Shown: positions 12,540-25,339, counted from the stretch's first letter. The stretch: 64,000 nucleotides of DNA from Stenopsyche tienmushanensis (GCA_008973525.1 WACJ01000406.1:1860001-1924000); one strand, 5' to 3'. Notes: generated by a model not told the origin, from the sequence alone. Program-made: numbers and translations.

Positions 12540-12640
12540 AAAATTTACTTCTCGCGGAACCCCAGCAATATCTTCGCGGACCCCCAGCAATGTCTTCGCG
12601 GACCCCCAGGGGTCTGCGGACCCCAGTTTAAGAACCGTTG
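12540..12640 (-). mobile_element. hAT-like element terminus with internal 22-bp tandem repeat
   Basis: Read on the minus strand, it begins CAACGGTTCTTAAACTGGGG and continues with a GC-rich self-complementary stretch of the kind seen at the ends of many hAT elements (usual form CAGTGGTTCTTAAACTGGGG). Next to it a 22-bp unit (CGCGGACCCCCAGCAATGTC plus TT) is repeated nearly three times. No partner end or hAT transposase was found. Confidence 0.55.
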
Positions 12641-12904
12641 GTCTATACGATGAAGACGTTTATTATACACTCATCTAGGGCGTCTGGGAGCACTTTCATG
12701 AGCTTGAAAAAAGTAGTTTTGAGAAATTTACTGGATGTATTCTTAAACATTGGTTCTTTCCAATACATGAGGGAAAATTTTTTTTTTGAACCAACAAGTT
12801 AGAAACGTCCCTTAATGCCGATATTTGCAATTATTCAGGTTTCGAAAATTGTTAATATTTTTCGCAACGTTGAAAGCTTGATAGACTATATATTTCCCGA
12901 TTTA

Positions 12905-15873
12905 TCTAATATATAAAAATAAGTTGCGTTTCCCGGCTAATGCTCGGGCGAAATGGGTTGATATGCGCGTTCATCGGATTGAGACAAAACTTGGTCCACT
13001 TATTGCCAAGGGATCAGGGGGTGACATAGGCATAGTACAATTAACTTACAGTAGATTTTTAATTCAAAACTTAATGTGTGAAAGTTGTTGATTCTGACGT
13101 GTTTGAGATTATGCGTTGCTAAGGCTATAGGTATATAGTACCTACAAGTTGCAGTAGGAGGCGTCGTGTCGTCGTCACATACAACACATACGTCAAACGT
13201 CAATGTCATTTGCAGGTTATCCATCGGCGTGAGTCAATTATATCCAAATTATTTATCGCAAGCACTTTTAAAATGCTTCATTTCATTCATCGCTTATTCA
13301 CGTACGTAACAATCGAAAAAATACGTTTGAGTGCTATCCGATCAAAATCAGACGACCAACGTGCAACGAGAATCGAAAGTACATGTTGATTTGAATATTG
13401 CTGCATTTCAATATGATATTCATTACGATTACAGTTTGCATCCCAGTGTAAAATGGATAAAGATTAAATCCTGTTAACGGGGGACAAATTTATTGTCAAA
13501 TTGAAAACGCCTTCATTTCGACACAATGAAAACAAACAAACCTAACCTAACCAGATTTGAATTTAAATTTAATTTAAAAAATAAAAACATGAAACAAATG
13601 AATAATTATTTTATTTAATAACAATATGTTGACGTTGAAATCAACAATATATGGATCTTCTTTTTCATCGAAAACATTCAAAGCTCATACCAACGTCGGA
13701 TATTGTCGTGCAAATTGTACATGCAAATAGGCAGTGATATGGCAGTAGTCAGTATTGAAAGACTTGATGCGCGCAACGATCGAGTTCAAACTCAATTTCA
13801 AACAGGTAGATATATCAGCAGTGACGAGGCTCTTTGGCCTATTTTGAGCTTCCTAATTCGCAGAAGCAATCCGAATGTTGTTCATCTCAGTGTTCATCTC
13901 GAAAATGGACAAAGGCAGACACTGCAAGAAATGTTGCTGCTGAACCAACACTTGCGCTGTGTGAAGAAGATGTATTTGCAGAGACATTATGGTACGCACA
14001 AGTTCCTAACTATTTTACATGAAATACTACATCCGAGAATTTTCAACGACGTAAGCAAGGGATGCGTGATGAAGGCTATCGAAATCTGTATTCATCTGAT
14101 GCATTGGGCCGTATTTACACATTACATCCAAATAAAGACGAGTGTTACTATTTAAGAATGCTTTTGGTTAATGTCAAATGTCATACTTCATTGAGAAAGG
14201 TCGAACGGAAATTAGAACATTACTCGCCATCATTTTAACCACATGTCCGTCACCCAACCCGAAAGATTTGTGGTAAAAATTCAGAGGGGATTTGAGCGAA
14301 GACATTTTACACACCGTTAGCGATGACAATTCAATTGAGTTTTCGGACAATATTTTCAATCAAGCTCTGATCGAAATCGAAGACATTTGCTTAACCATCA
14401 ATATCAAAGAATTCATTCAACAAGAATTCGTTCTGCACTTGAACAGCAGTACGATGCTAATGATTTGGATGCATTTGTCGAAGCAAACGAACAACTTTTG
14501 CTTGCGGAACAAAAATTGACCTACGATACAATTACAAATGATCTGTTCTTCCTTGATGCGCCTGGCGGTACTGGAAAAACGTATCTCATCACTTTACTAT
14601 TGGCTCACATTCGATCTCAAAATAGAATTGCGTTAGCTCTTGCTTCATTAGGTATTGCGGCAACATTATTAGATGGTGGACGAACAGCGCATTCGGCATT
14701 CAAATTGCCATTAGATATGCATTTATTGGAAGCTCTGACATGTAACATTCCTAAAGTTTCTGACATAGCTAAAGTTTTGAAAATTTGCAAGGGGATTATC
14801 TGGGACGAATGCAATGCTTGATCGAACTCTTAAAGACTTACGATCAAATGCAAAACCGTTTGGTGGCGCTCTAATTTTATTATGTGGCGACTTTCGACAA
14901 CCTCTTCCAGTGATGTTTTCATCGACACCAGCTGATTCTTGACTCAAAGCATCGCATCTTTGGAGAGACGTGCGAAAACTGACATTAAAGAAAAATATGC
15001 GCGTACATTTGTAGCGTGATGCGTCGGCAGCCACATTTTTAAAACGACTATTGAACATTGGTGAAGGAAAAGTGCATGTTGATGCTACCAAGTTTATTTC
15101 ATTTCCATCGAACTTTTGCGTTGTTGTGCCATCCATCGATTTACTCATTCAGAAAGTTTTTCCGCAGATTTTTAGTAATTATAAAAATCATTATTGGCTT
15201 TGCGAACATGCTATTTTGGCAGCAGAAAACACCGACGTCAATACAATCAACCACACAATACAATAACAAATTGCAAATTATTCTGTTACCTACAAATCGA
15301 TTGATAGCGCCATGAATGCAGACCAAGTTACTAACTATCCAATCGAGTTTTTAAATTCGTCAGATCTTCCTGATGTGCCACCTTACAAATTGGAACAAGA
15401 CTCACTATGAAGAAATTGATGCCGAATATCATCGAAACAACTATATATTCTTAATGGAAAGTCGAAAGGAGAAGATGTGCTCATTCCCACCGACGTGCAA
15501 TTTGATAAGAGACGACTGCAGCTCCCCGTTGGACTTGCATTCTCAATGACCATCAACAAGGCACTTCAAGTGTGCGGAAGAATCTAGAAAATCCACGTTG
15601 GACAGCCGAGAAATTTATTTGTATTTGTTAAAGACGGAAAAGCCAAAACTATTCTCTACCCTAAAGCACTTAGCAGAACAATTAAGTAAGCAAAATGTAT
15701 GCTTTTAATATTTTTTTCTTTATATATCATTCAATATCAATAAATGTATTAATTGTCGGAAAACATATCATTATTTATATCATTGCTAATTAAACAAGAT
15801 AACTCTTTCAAATTTCAAATGGTATTTTTAGAACTATTTCTTCTGTGGCAGCAACGCGCCGGGTACCAGCTAG
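12905..15873 (+). mobile_element. Degenerate Helitron with both termini
   Basis: The 5' end begins TCTAATATATAAAAATAAGT after an A. The 3' end is the GC-rich segment AACGCGCCGGGTACCAG followed by CTAG and then T. TC start, CTAG end and insertion between A and T are the Helitron rules. The length (2.97 kb) is shorter than autonomous elements, so part of the Rep region is lost. The coding remnant between the ends is a Helitron helicase with stops and frameshifts. Confidence 0.85.
13700..15690 (+). pseudogene. Helitron PIF1-like helicase (and upstream helitron-like N-terminal domain), broken
   Basis: The upstream part reads GRYISSDEALWPILSF and NPNVVHLSVHLENGQ (13806-13910), then FAETLWYAQVPNYFT (about 13975-14020) and GRIYTLHPNKDECYYLRML (about 14109-14165). 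These are conserved blocks upstream of the helicase in animal Helitrons. The helicase follows: Walker A in LDAPGGTGKT (about 14550-14582), GIAATLL..GGRTAHSAF, Walker B-like WDECNA (14803-14818), GDFRQPLPV (about 14885-14910), and C-terminal TINKALQV and LFVFVKDGKAKT up to about 15690. At least five stops or frameshifts break the frame, so it cannot make a full protein. The HUH relaxase (Rep) domain was not seen. Confidence 0.85.
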
Positions 15874-15899
15874 TATACTATAAATACTGATCCAAACAA

Positions 15900-18425
15900 A
15901 AATTAGCTTTGTAGAAATGGGTGCAAATTAGCGGTAGCTGCCTCTTGTACCATAAGCTCAGAACATCTATATTATCTATCAATGCACTTTAATATATCTC
16001 ATTCCAATACTAGTACATTCTTTGCAGTCATATTTTTATAAAATAGCTCGAAAAAAATACAACCTTTCTGTTAGAAATATAAATTGTATTATCGGAATCG
16101 GGTCAGACGAACATTACGGCGCAAGAGGACCGCAAAGAGATAAAAAAATATACGGAGGAAGAAGGGGTTTTACAAGTTTCAATTGAAAAACGATTAGATT
16201 GAAGGCGGCAAGTGAAAGACTCTGCAAAAAGAGAGAATTCTACTTCCGCGAATAAAAATAATTGTGAAGCGAAAGATTTCTAATTTAACACTTATCGACT
16301 GAGAAATTGCTATTGACTTTGCCCCGAGCAGAAGATTTGCAAGTTCGCTAAAGGGTAGTTGAGTTCGAAGAATGAATTATTAACATATTCTTAAAAGGTT
16401 GGACGTTTAAATTTAAGATTTTCAACATCGGAACAATGCGCTTGCGCATGAATGATCCAAATACTGAAGAAAAATCTTAATTCACTCAAATAAATAAATA
16501 TATATTTTTTAAAAAAAGTACGATTTTTATATACGTAATATACACACAAAACGCTTTTATCTTGATAGTACTGTGGAGAAATCTTTTTTGAACAAAAGCA
16601 TTTCGTCTTGGAATTGTAATGCTATCGCATGGGCTTCATATGCAATATGCAAAAATACAATTGCCAAAGTTTTGCATGGCGAAAAATATGTGATATGGTT
16701 ACAATATTACTCATGTAAAAAGATCTTTTTTCCTTCTGAAAAGGCTTTATTTGGCAACGTTTCCTTGCCTCTGGAATAGCAGATTTTGATATGAGACATA
16801 TTTATTTCATTATGTACTCTATGTTACACATATCCAAGGAAAGAATTTTAAATCTATTTTTGAACTTATATTCTGGCTATTTCGTGATAAATCAGACGTG
16901 GACGCTTATTTTTAATTCCACGCATAAAGACTTATTATTATGAAAATCATAAACGACGTGGACAAAAATAACAGGCATTATTATTTTGGTATTTGCTGCT
17001 ATGCCCTATAATTATGCATTTACTGAAAATGATTGCTTCGAAGCATATTGGGAATTTTTAAGGCTCTATATTATTCATCAGTCAGGAACGGGTCTTTCAG
17101 TTTGTTATTTCTTCCGTTAATATTAATGAATTTCGTGAAAAATAAATGAAAATGCATCCCCGGGAAAGAAGCACGCTTTTCATGGAAGAAATTCGCATTA
17201 TGAATAATATTGTGGAGCGCTTATACAACAATGAGGAAGTTTTAATATTATTTCAATGAAATAAATAAGTTGTGCTTCAAATAATGCATTCTGAAGTTAT
17301 TAAATTTATGTTTAATATTTTAATCCTCTTATTTTGACATTCTTTATGATTAGCTGACAATTTTCTTAAATATAGATATAATCTTATAGTTAAATGCCGA
17401 AATCCGATTAGATATAAAGTTTATTGTATTTTTTTAAATGTACAAAACTTTTTCTGTCAGTTAAAAATTATCAATACATTCTGGGTTTAAATTGTGAATT
17501 ATTTGCATTTTAGTTTATTATCGATTTTTAATAATTCTAATAAAAAAATATTTTTTAATGATGGTAAAATAACGAGTCTATCACTAGGCATTATAAGACT
17601 GGGTGTTTGAATGAAATAAATTGGCCTCGTATAACAATGTCATTATACAGCATGATTTTGATATAACACAGTTGATTAATTGTGCTATATTTTTGCACGA
17701 TTTCAAAAAAGAAAAATTAACATGTTTTATTTGGTACAGTCATATTTATATCAATTTAGTTGCGCTCTGTCATATTCCTCGTATATCACGGATTTGTACT
17801 TCGCGATGTTTTCGAGGAACCATAAGACCGTGTGATAGAAGGCCAAGCTGTATGTTATAACGTCTTAGATCTTCAAATACAATCGTCCCTGTTAAATAAA
17901 TATTCAAATAAAAAATGTGGAAATCCCTTTTTATTTCGTCTGGAAAAAAAATATAATTGAATCCGTTATTAACATTAAATAAATGGATGTTTTTTTGTAT
18001 GTCTGTCAGAACGCTTACAAAACCAAATTAAAACACACGATTTAAAACTTGCCACGCGAAATGCTTATTTTTATACAACAAGGTTATATAATTATTTGGC
18101 ACAATGGGGATAAGGAATAATAAATTTGTCTGACAATTTAATTATTTTGTTATTAACATAAGATCTAAAAAATACAAGAAATAGACTTTATTATTAAACA
18201 AACTTTGATCAGGTAAATCGTAGCATTCAGTATTCAATATGTTGCAAATTTAGAGATTGTAAGATCATATTAGGAACACACAAATATGCATAAATTCAAG
18301 AAGATATTTTTTTACAAAATATTGTAATTAAATTATTTTACACGTGTGTTACAAAATTAAATATAAAAACGCGATTAATCAGCTACTTTAGAACAATATA
18401 GCAACCATTGTTTTTCTTCATACGC
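15900..18425. other. AT-rich DNA, nothing recognised
   Basis: There are only short chance-like frames and poly-A/T-rich sequence. No transposon ends, RNA genes or exons were identified between the Helitron and the Mutator-like fragment. Confidence 0.45.
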
Positions 18426-18760
18426 ATAATTTTAAGCTTGCATCTCCTCTTTTCGAGCTTTCAGAGCTTTCATGGTCTCGGCTGGGACTGCGTTATTCTG
18501 TCGGTTGATCTATTTGCCGGGCATAATTAGAAATCTGCGAGCCAATTACTACTTTCAGCTCGTTCATTATCATTAAAAGGGCTGAATTCCCTTCATTGAA
18601 TAAGCCACAAGCCGTAACCTCGATTACTTTTAGACCAGAATGTAGATGCTTTGGAGTCAATCGCCAAACGATCGATTTGAATCTATTATTTGCATTCTGC
18701 GTGTGAACATATAAACATCTCATCAGTGATGCATCTTGCGATAAATTTTCATATATCGGA
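18425..18760 (-). pseudogene. Mutator-like transposase fragment, copy A
   Basis: The minus-strand frame reads IYENLSQDASLMRCLYVHTQ then NANNRFKSIVWRLTPK, LFNEGNSALLMIMNELKV, followed by QIDQPTE, a stop and a charged tail. It aligns with copy B (24830-25310: IYKDLSRDELLQRCLCGHTQ, NANECFNSTFWRLV). This is the C-terminal pattern (CLxGxTQNxNESxNxxxWxxxPK, then FNDG) known to me from insect Mutator-type transposase relatives. Catalytic residues cannot be placed, and no terminal repeats were found. Confidence 0.55.
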
Positions 18761-18899
18761 AGAATTTATTTTCGAAAGTCGGAATGCAATGGAAAAGGGC
18801 TCCTCCTTCAGGCTCCGTTCCAAGAGTTTTAGCTTTCTGCCATTTGCATCAGATGTCATCTCCTTCTGGACAGTTCGTCGACAGTCGTGTATCTTATAT

Positions 18900-20000
18900 T
18901 GAAATGTTCAACTACCATATGTTGGTCTATGATATTCTGTTTTCCTTACGGATACGATAACGTTATGACTTCTAATTTTCAACACACGCAAGGAAGACCT
19001 AAGCTAAACTGACGGTGCACTTTCGATCATGGTAAAAAGTAGCGGTGCACCAGAACTAAGAAATCGAAAAAAAGTGTATATAAGTTTTATTACATATTTT
19101 CTTTTTAAGCTTAATTATATTGAAAAATTGTTTAATATTGAAAAAACAAAATTATTTAGTAAATTTTTCCCTAGAATATTTTAAAAATTTATACGGGTTT
19201 TATTAATATTTGAAGGATGGCAAATCTAAGAAGGGGGGTCATTTTTCTTCATTTGTTCACCCAAAATGACGTCCCTGCTTAACATTATGGAATTTATATG
19301 ATCAATCAAAAATCAATTAATATGATACCTGAGCTGTTGACGCTTTACAGATATCAGAAATATTAGATCGAATTTTTGATATAGCTACCCTCAATTCTTC
19401 GTCTAAATTCGTAAGTCATAAGTCGATGAAATAATATGATATCGAAAACTGTAACAACATTTTCAGTGCTTTCGTGTGAAGAGCTGGATATTCCTCTTGA
19501 ACAGAAATCCAAAAATTCTCCAATTTACGATTTAACGATCAGTCGACAATGAGACTAATTCTTCTTCTTCGACGTATGAATATTCCCAATTTGATGTATC
19601 AATCGTAGCAAATGGATTTAATATCTAGTCATAATTTTCTATATTTTAAGGAAGGAAAATAATGGGCAATCTTTTCTTCAAATAGAGTTAAACATTCTAT
19701 TATTGCTCGAATAATTCCCCCGGGAATGTTTTCGTTAAGTGAAGGAAACATATCTAAATTTTAAACTTGTCATTTTGTCAATGAATGTCAAAAAAATTCA
19801 TTTTTTCCTTGAATGCTTGTGTTAACTTTATTTGATTTGATTATAAAAAATATCTGCCAAATATGCCACTTTAGCACACCAATCATTATTCTGAAGACGT
19901 TGTACAAAATCATCCATGCCTTTATTTTAAAAAAAGATTAACAATTAATTCTTAAGTTTTATGAATCGACATAAAACTTTACCCCTAAATAACCACCTGA
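18900..20000. other. AT-rich DNA, nothing recognised
   Basis: No supported gene or element. The left end of the mariner that begins near 20.0 kb could not be found by eye. Confidence 0.4.
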
Positions 20001-20047
20001 CTTCAGTGTGAAAAAGCAAACACTCGTACTTAGCTTCCAAAATAAAT

Positions 20048-20720
20048 GCAAAGATTTTTAAGCATGGATGTTTTTAAAGGTCCTGATTTTATGAAATTCG
20101 CCATATTTACAACTTGATCTAGTACAGGTTTTTAAATAATTTTTCAATGAAATAAATAAATAATAATCTGAAGGGGTAACGTCTGGAGAGTATAGATAAT
20201 GAGGTAGAACATCCAAGTCAAATGACAATAATTTATTTCTGACAAGCAAAGACACATGAAGCCTGACGTTATCGTGATGAAAAACAACGCCTCGTCTGTT
20301 CGCTAATTCTGGCCGTTTTCTGGAAATTACATCCTTTAGATTGTCTAGTTGGAAAAAATATTTTGTTGAATTGATCGTTTCACCTTGCTGAAGTAGCTCA
20401 TAATAAACTATCCCCTTCCAGACTCACCAAATGCATAGCAAAACTTTTTTTTGGATGTAGGCCAGGTTTGGCTACAGTTAAAGCTTATGTACCCTTGGTC
20501 CAAGAGTGTTTACGTTGGATATTCTCATAGAGTATCCAACTTTCATCTCCAGTGACAAGTCTCTTCAAAAAAGGAGGAAGTCACACATCTGAACGATCGA
20601 TGTAGCCCAAATTTGTCAGATGATTATGGAGGGATGATCGTGGAATTTCTTACTTGTTAGCTATTTTGCGAACATTATATCGCTGGTTTTCTTCAATCAT
20701 GGCTATGATTAAATCTGTGT
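20048..20720 (-). pseudogene. Mariner transposase, DD34D type, frameshifted
   Basis: All three catalytic blocks can be read on the minus strand: VTGDESW (about 20535-20555), GVVFHHDNVRLHVS (about 20240-20285) and YSPDVTPSDYYLF (about 20160-20200). The last two spell the mariner signature HxDN and the third Asp. Several stops (for example after the helix-turn-helix) and frameshifts separate the blocks, and the N-terminus is deleted. The catalytic residues survive, so decay is moderate, but no functional enzyme is possible. Confidence 0.85.
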
Positions 20721-20753
20721 TCATTTGCGAAAGAAACTTATGGGACAACCTAA
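20048..20753 (-). mobile_element. Mariner element, internally deleted, one terminal repeat visible
   Basis: Read on the minus strand the element starts at 20753 with TTAGGTTGTCCCATAAGTTT, followed by CTTTCGCAAATG, a typical mariner terminal inverted repeat next to a TA. The transposase follows only about 30 bases later at the second helix-turn-helix (MIEENQRYNVRKIAN), so the terminal leader and first DNA-binding helix set were deleted. The opposite terminal repeat was not identified near 20.0 kb. Confidence 0.8.
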
Positions 20754-20759
20754 TATATA

Positions 20760-21480
20760 TATTATTGTTATATTAATTCTCAATCATAATGTAATCATTA
20801 ATGCAATAATATTTACATTCAAAAATTAATTATATAAATAAACAAGAGTAGTGATGAAGGGTTGGTCTTTTGTTTAGGGGTGGGAGTCGACGTTACATTT
20901 CTGCTTAGCGAAGAACTTTACGTATAATATGCGTCCCTGATACTCAGCATCGGCGACCAATCAATTATTACGAACATGCTTTGTTTCAACGTCCTGTTAT
21001 TATTATTAAAATATCGTTCATTTTATTGCATTGTTTTTTAAAATTTATTATCAACACTTTTAAATAATATTTTTTAGCACTGATGTCTCATAATTAATAT
21101 GTTGTATTTTGTTTCATTTCACAGATATCATCGGATGAGTGCACTGAGTGTTGAAACAAGTACTTGGACGGAACTTAATAAAAGACAAAAACAGAGCATT
21201 CTGATGCCTGATAAAGTATAAAATTAGTTTTAGTGTTATTCAAAAAAATATTCATATATAGAAATTAATTTTGACGTTAGAATTGTGTTGAATTTTATTA
21301 GAGATATAGACTCTTAATCTTATTTTAAAATATACACTATTACAAGTTAATTGACTCTTAAAAACATTGGCAGATTGCTGTAAATGCGGTTTATTAAACA
21401 GTGACTTGTTGAGATCAATATTCGATTTTCATCCCCGCAACTATATTAAAATTAGTGACATTTAATTGCATAAACAATTG
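20760..21480. other. AT-rich DNA, nothing recognised
   Basis: No gene, RNA or element terminus is visible between the mariner terminal repeat and the CpG-rich block. Confidence 0.4.
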
Positions 21481-21489
21481 ATAGACACT

Positions 21490-21705
21490 GTGTCGTTTGT
21501 CCGGAGTCGCGTTTAGTATTGACATTTAGCACGTGTTTTTGTGGGCGTCCACGTAGCCGCCTATAGACTCTCAGTGAATATATCAAGGGCGGTGACGTCA
21601 CGTCTGGAGCGACGTCATAGCTGGACGGGGTTGTTTCCGAAGAACTCTTCATTCTTCTGCTATCCTGCTACCCGGCGCACAAATGAATCTCTCCACAAAA
21701 GGTAT
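21490..21705 (+). promoter_or_regulatory. CpG-rich block with E-box and CRE-like sites, candidate promoter/first exon
   Basis: This short block has markedly more CpG than its surroundings. It contains CACGTG at 21531-21536 and a perfect TGACGTCA palindrome near 21594, with a second GACGTCA about 20 bases on. It ends with ATGAATCTCTCCACAAAAG at 21683-21701, followed directly by GTATGA, which could be a splice donor after a very short coding start. Direction and use as a promoter are inference. No downstream exon was found. Confidence 0.3.
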
Positions 21706-21719
21706 GAATGTTATCCACT

Positions 21720-24700
21720 ATGATTTTAATAATTCTTTCACCTAGTTTCGGCATCGTTGCATCATCATGCACTTTTGATGCACACGAGCCAAAAAAATGT
21801 ATTTTTCGGGAATAAATACATTTTTCAATACAATTTACTTCAAAAACTATATTTTTTAATATGAATTTAAATATGATTTTACTAAAATTATCAGATTTAA
21901 AAGCAAATTTATGTAAAATAAAATTATCGATTTGATAGTCTTATGACGACGTCCCATTTCGCCCCTATTTATTTTTCGCCCCTAATTTTATTTCGACGCC
22001 GTTGAACAGGTAAGGATGTCATTACAATGATATGTATTTTTCTAGTTCGTATTTATTCCGTTTATTTGAGCCAAATTGTCATTTATTTGGGACAAACGAA
22101 TGATCCTATATAAATCAAACCATCTATCTATTCAGATTGCAGATTGAATGCGTTTCATTTCATATTTTGACGATTTTTAGCGATTACATAATGATCTAAA
22201 TATGTTCATAGATAAACTTTAATCGTCCAAGATTCATTTCGACATTGCTGTATATTTTTTCCTTATTTGATTATCGTACCAATATTATACTTACACTGTG
22301 ATTTCGATCAGCATACAATTTTATCCAGTCTTCGTCGTGCATTTCAGCCTGCTGGATAAAACCTCGCTTAATTGGATCATAAACTTAGTGTGACCCAATG
22401 ATTAAAAAAAATCATTATTGTGACAGTATACACTTCATCTGCCCAAGAAATACTCCTTTTATAATCCACCCTTCGTTTGAAAAGGAGCCTTTGAAGTTGG
22501 CACATGTGTACTCAATGTCTTTACATCTTGTGGTTCTTCAAAGACCGCATCCACGATGGCTCCACATGAGCTGGCGTTCAAAAGAACTCTCTATGTTTAT
22601 TTTAAATTTATGTAACCTTAAAAATGCCGAATAATTCCGAGCCATTCTGAGCATGCAGTATCAGAGTGTTATGTAATAGTCGAGTTCTATTTTGAGTCTT
22701 CTAGTAATAGACAAAATAAAAGGGTCACGGTCGTTATGACGAGATGAGATGAGAACGGTCCAGCTTGATTGAAGCAGAAATAGATTATAAATGAAGATGT
22801 AATAAAACTTTCAACAATCTTAAATTTGGATTATCGCTTCATTTTTTAAAGTGCTATGATTATGAATGCATAATAATACAGAGCTGGGATAGATTCAATT
22901 ACTAATTTTTAAAATGATCATTTTCGGTATCATATTAATTTTATTTCCTCTATAAATATCATACATTGCATCTCGAAATGCACAATCTATTAAATAAATC
23001 TTAAATTTCCATTAGGACGTTAAATGAAGTTGTAAAAATAATTTATGAGCGACTTAAGGCACGATATACGCGTATACTTCAACGCCTTTTGGAGCGTTAC
23101 ACTAGGGGTGCTTTTATGGGCATTTGATAATATATTACAAGAAAACATGATTTTAAAAATGTCTCTTGTATGGTGCACGTTTGTAAGTCATTTTAATGTT
23201 AATTTTCAATTTATTTTATATTTAATAATCGCGAAATAAAATCTATAAACGCAATATTTACGATCGAATCACTTATCAAGAGTCGGAATAAATCGAAGTT
23301 TCCCAGTTTCGATTCGCTTAGGTGTGTGATAAAATGCGATCGTTTGCGTTATCCTGGTCATCATCACTTTAGGTATTTGTAAGTTTGGCTAGAGTTTTAA
23401 GAATCCTCGAGATAAATCCCAGCAATAAAAACTGCAATAAAGCCGCCTGTCTCAAGCTGTAAAGTTCAGTGAAGCTTTCGCGAGCCTCCTTTATATATCT
23501 TTAACGCAAATATATACGCTCTGTTTTCTACTATACAATTGCACGCTGGAAAAATATTATTTTCAATTTTGTCTACTCGATATTTTACCATCGGCGACAA
23601 CTTAATAGAACATGCTGAGGAAATAGAATATTTTTCATTCAAGACATTGTATATATAATCACAGTGGGATGTTAAGCCGTCATTAAAATAGCACAAGGAA
23701 GATTGAGTGCATTCCCCTCATTATAACGAATATCATAGAAAATATAATCGAATAATGTAAGCATAATATATTAATATATTAAGTGTATTATGCAAATAAT
23801 TGATGCAAATTGTTTTTATTTATGATTTCATGCATCATGAATTTTGCAGTGCTTACTGTAAGATGCCTACAATCCTCAATGCAATGTTTGAGAATCATAA
23901 TGCTCTAAAATTACTTTCTATGAATTTCCTTTTATTGTAAGACGACTGCCAAATTGCTAGGGCTTCTCGTAGACTTACGCCAACGACCGAAATGGGCTCT
24001 GTTCTGCTGTCTGAAAGTTCCTTTATTACTGTCTCCGAGTTGCTTCCCTCGAATAGATTAGGTCAACCCGCTTCGAATTCCTGGTCCTTTCACCCACCAA
24101 TTGAATAATTCATTTTTATTTAAAGTTTTGCACAAACGATACGAAAACACTTCAATATTGCCAGGAAATATTTATTAAATTGCGAAACTCGTTTGGCAAC
24201 ATTTTTAGCTAGATTGCTAAATGAAATATTGAAACATACCAACAACCACGATTTGATAAATATGAATGCATCTTGCATATCTATTATATTATGCAAGATC
24301 TGGTTTTAAGAAATGTATCATTATTGCCTCGATTAAAATTATTCTATATCCTACAAAGTTGATTTGAAATGAATATTAAATTGGTGACCCTCGTATTAAG
24401 TCATTGCATTAATTGTAACATAATGTAGGCAGTCAACTAAACTATAAAAAATTAAAAAAGTATAAAATTAAAAATTTAGTAGGTTTTTTAGTTAAACTTT
24501 CATAATTTTTACCATTTTCTTGATAATTTTTAGCCCAAAATAATCATTGATTTCGCAAAAATCTTAAGACTTTAGCTTGGTTGACAAGATAATATTATAT
24601 TGAGAAACATCCCAAAATTTCAGTCAGATCGATCAACAAATTTTTAAGCTACAACTGGCAAACATTATGAAAATGCTGTTTCGAGATAATCTCGTTTAAA

Positions 24701-24830
24701 GCTTCAATGCGATAAAAATATCAGTTTTAGTGACTTACTGATCAAACAATGATTCTAGGTGCATATAATAGATCTTCAGCTTTCTCAAAAAGTTGATTAT
24801 CTTCGACTAACTATTATTTTCGGGCTATAC
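21720..24830. other. AT-rich DNA, nothing firmly recognised
   Basis: Short frames at 22398-22634 and 23045-23239 have no recognisable motif. A stretch near 22670-22830 with AATAAA motifs was considered as an LTR remnant but could not be supported. A GC-richer patch at 23940-24100 carries no clear exon. Confidence 0.4.
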
Positions 24831-25310
24831 GAGCTGCTTTTGTCTCAGAAAGACTCTTACGGTTCTATCTCGCTATCCGCGCTTCATCGGTATTTTAAGC
24901 AAACACTTTCCAGTAGGTGCAAATAATTATATTTAATGTATTTATCATATTAAAAATGAAGCTGTAGTCGTTATTAAATATCCCAGCAACAATGTATGAA
25001 ACCAGTCGCCAAAACGTCGAGTTAAAACATTCATTAGCATTTTGGGTATGGCCACACAAGCATCTTTGAAGTAATTCATCCCTGGACAAATCTTTATAAA
25101 TTAGTAAAAGACGCTGTTTCATCTCTTGATCAAGAAATGGAATCAGGGCTTCAAGCTTTGGATATTTTTTAATGCTATGATTTTCTGCCATTGTACCAGC
25201 TTTTGACTCCAGTCGTACTCCCATGATAATGTCTTTTTTTAATTCCTCGAACTTCTCTACCTTTCGTTCGTTTTATGAGGATATTTTGACATTTTTATTT
25301 ATCTGTTATG
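24830..25310 (-). pseudogene. Mutator-like transposase fragment, copy B
   Basis: The minus-strand frame 25224-24895 reads AGTMAENHSIKKYPKLEALI, then PFLDQEMKQRLLLIYKDLSR, DELLQRCLCGHTQNANECFN and STFWRLV. It then has a short deletion before IVAGIFNND and a tail containing DEARIAR and RKSLSETKAARIARK at about 24895-24800. It shares the TQNAN..F.S..WRL block with copy A at 18.4-18.7 kb. Only the C-terminal portion is present, and no terminal repeats were found. Confidence 0.6.
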
Positions 25311-25339
25311 GTTTATTTCTTTCAATGTGTCAACAAGCA

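Noticed and set aside
22670..22830. Possible solo LTR (TGTTATGTAATAGTCGAG start, AATAAA inside)
   Set aside because: No matching TG..CA ends, target duplication, primer-binding site or polyprotein could be seen.
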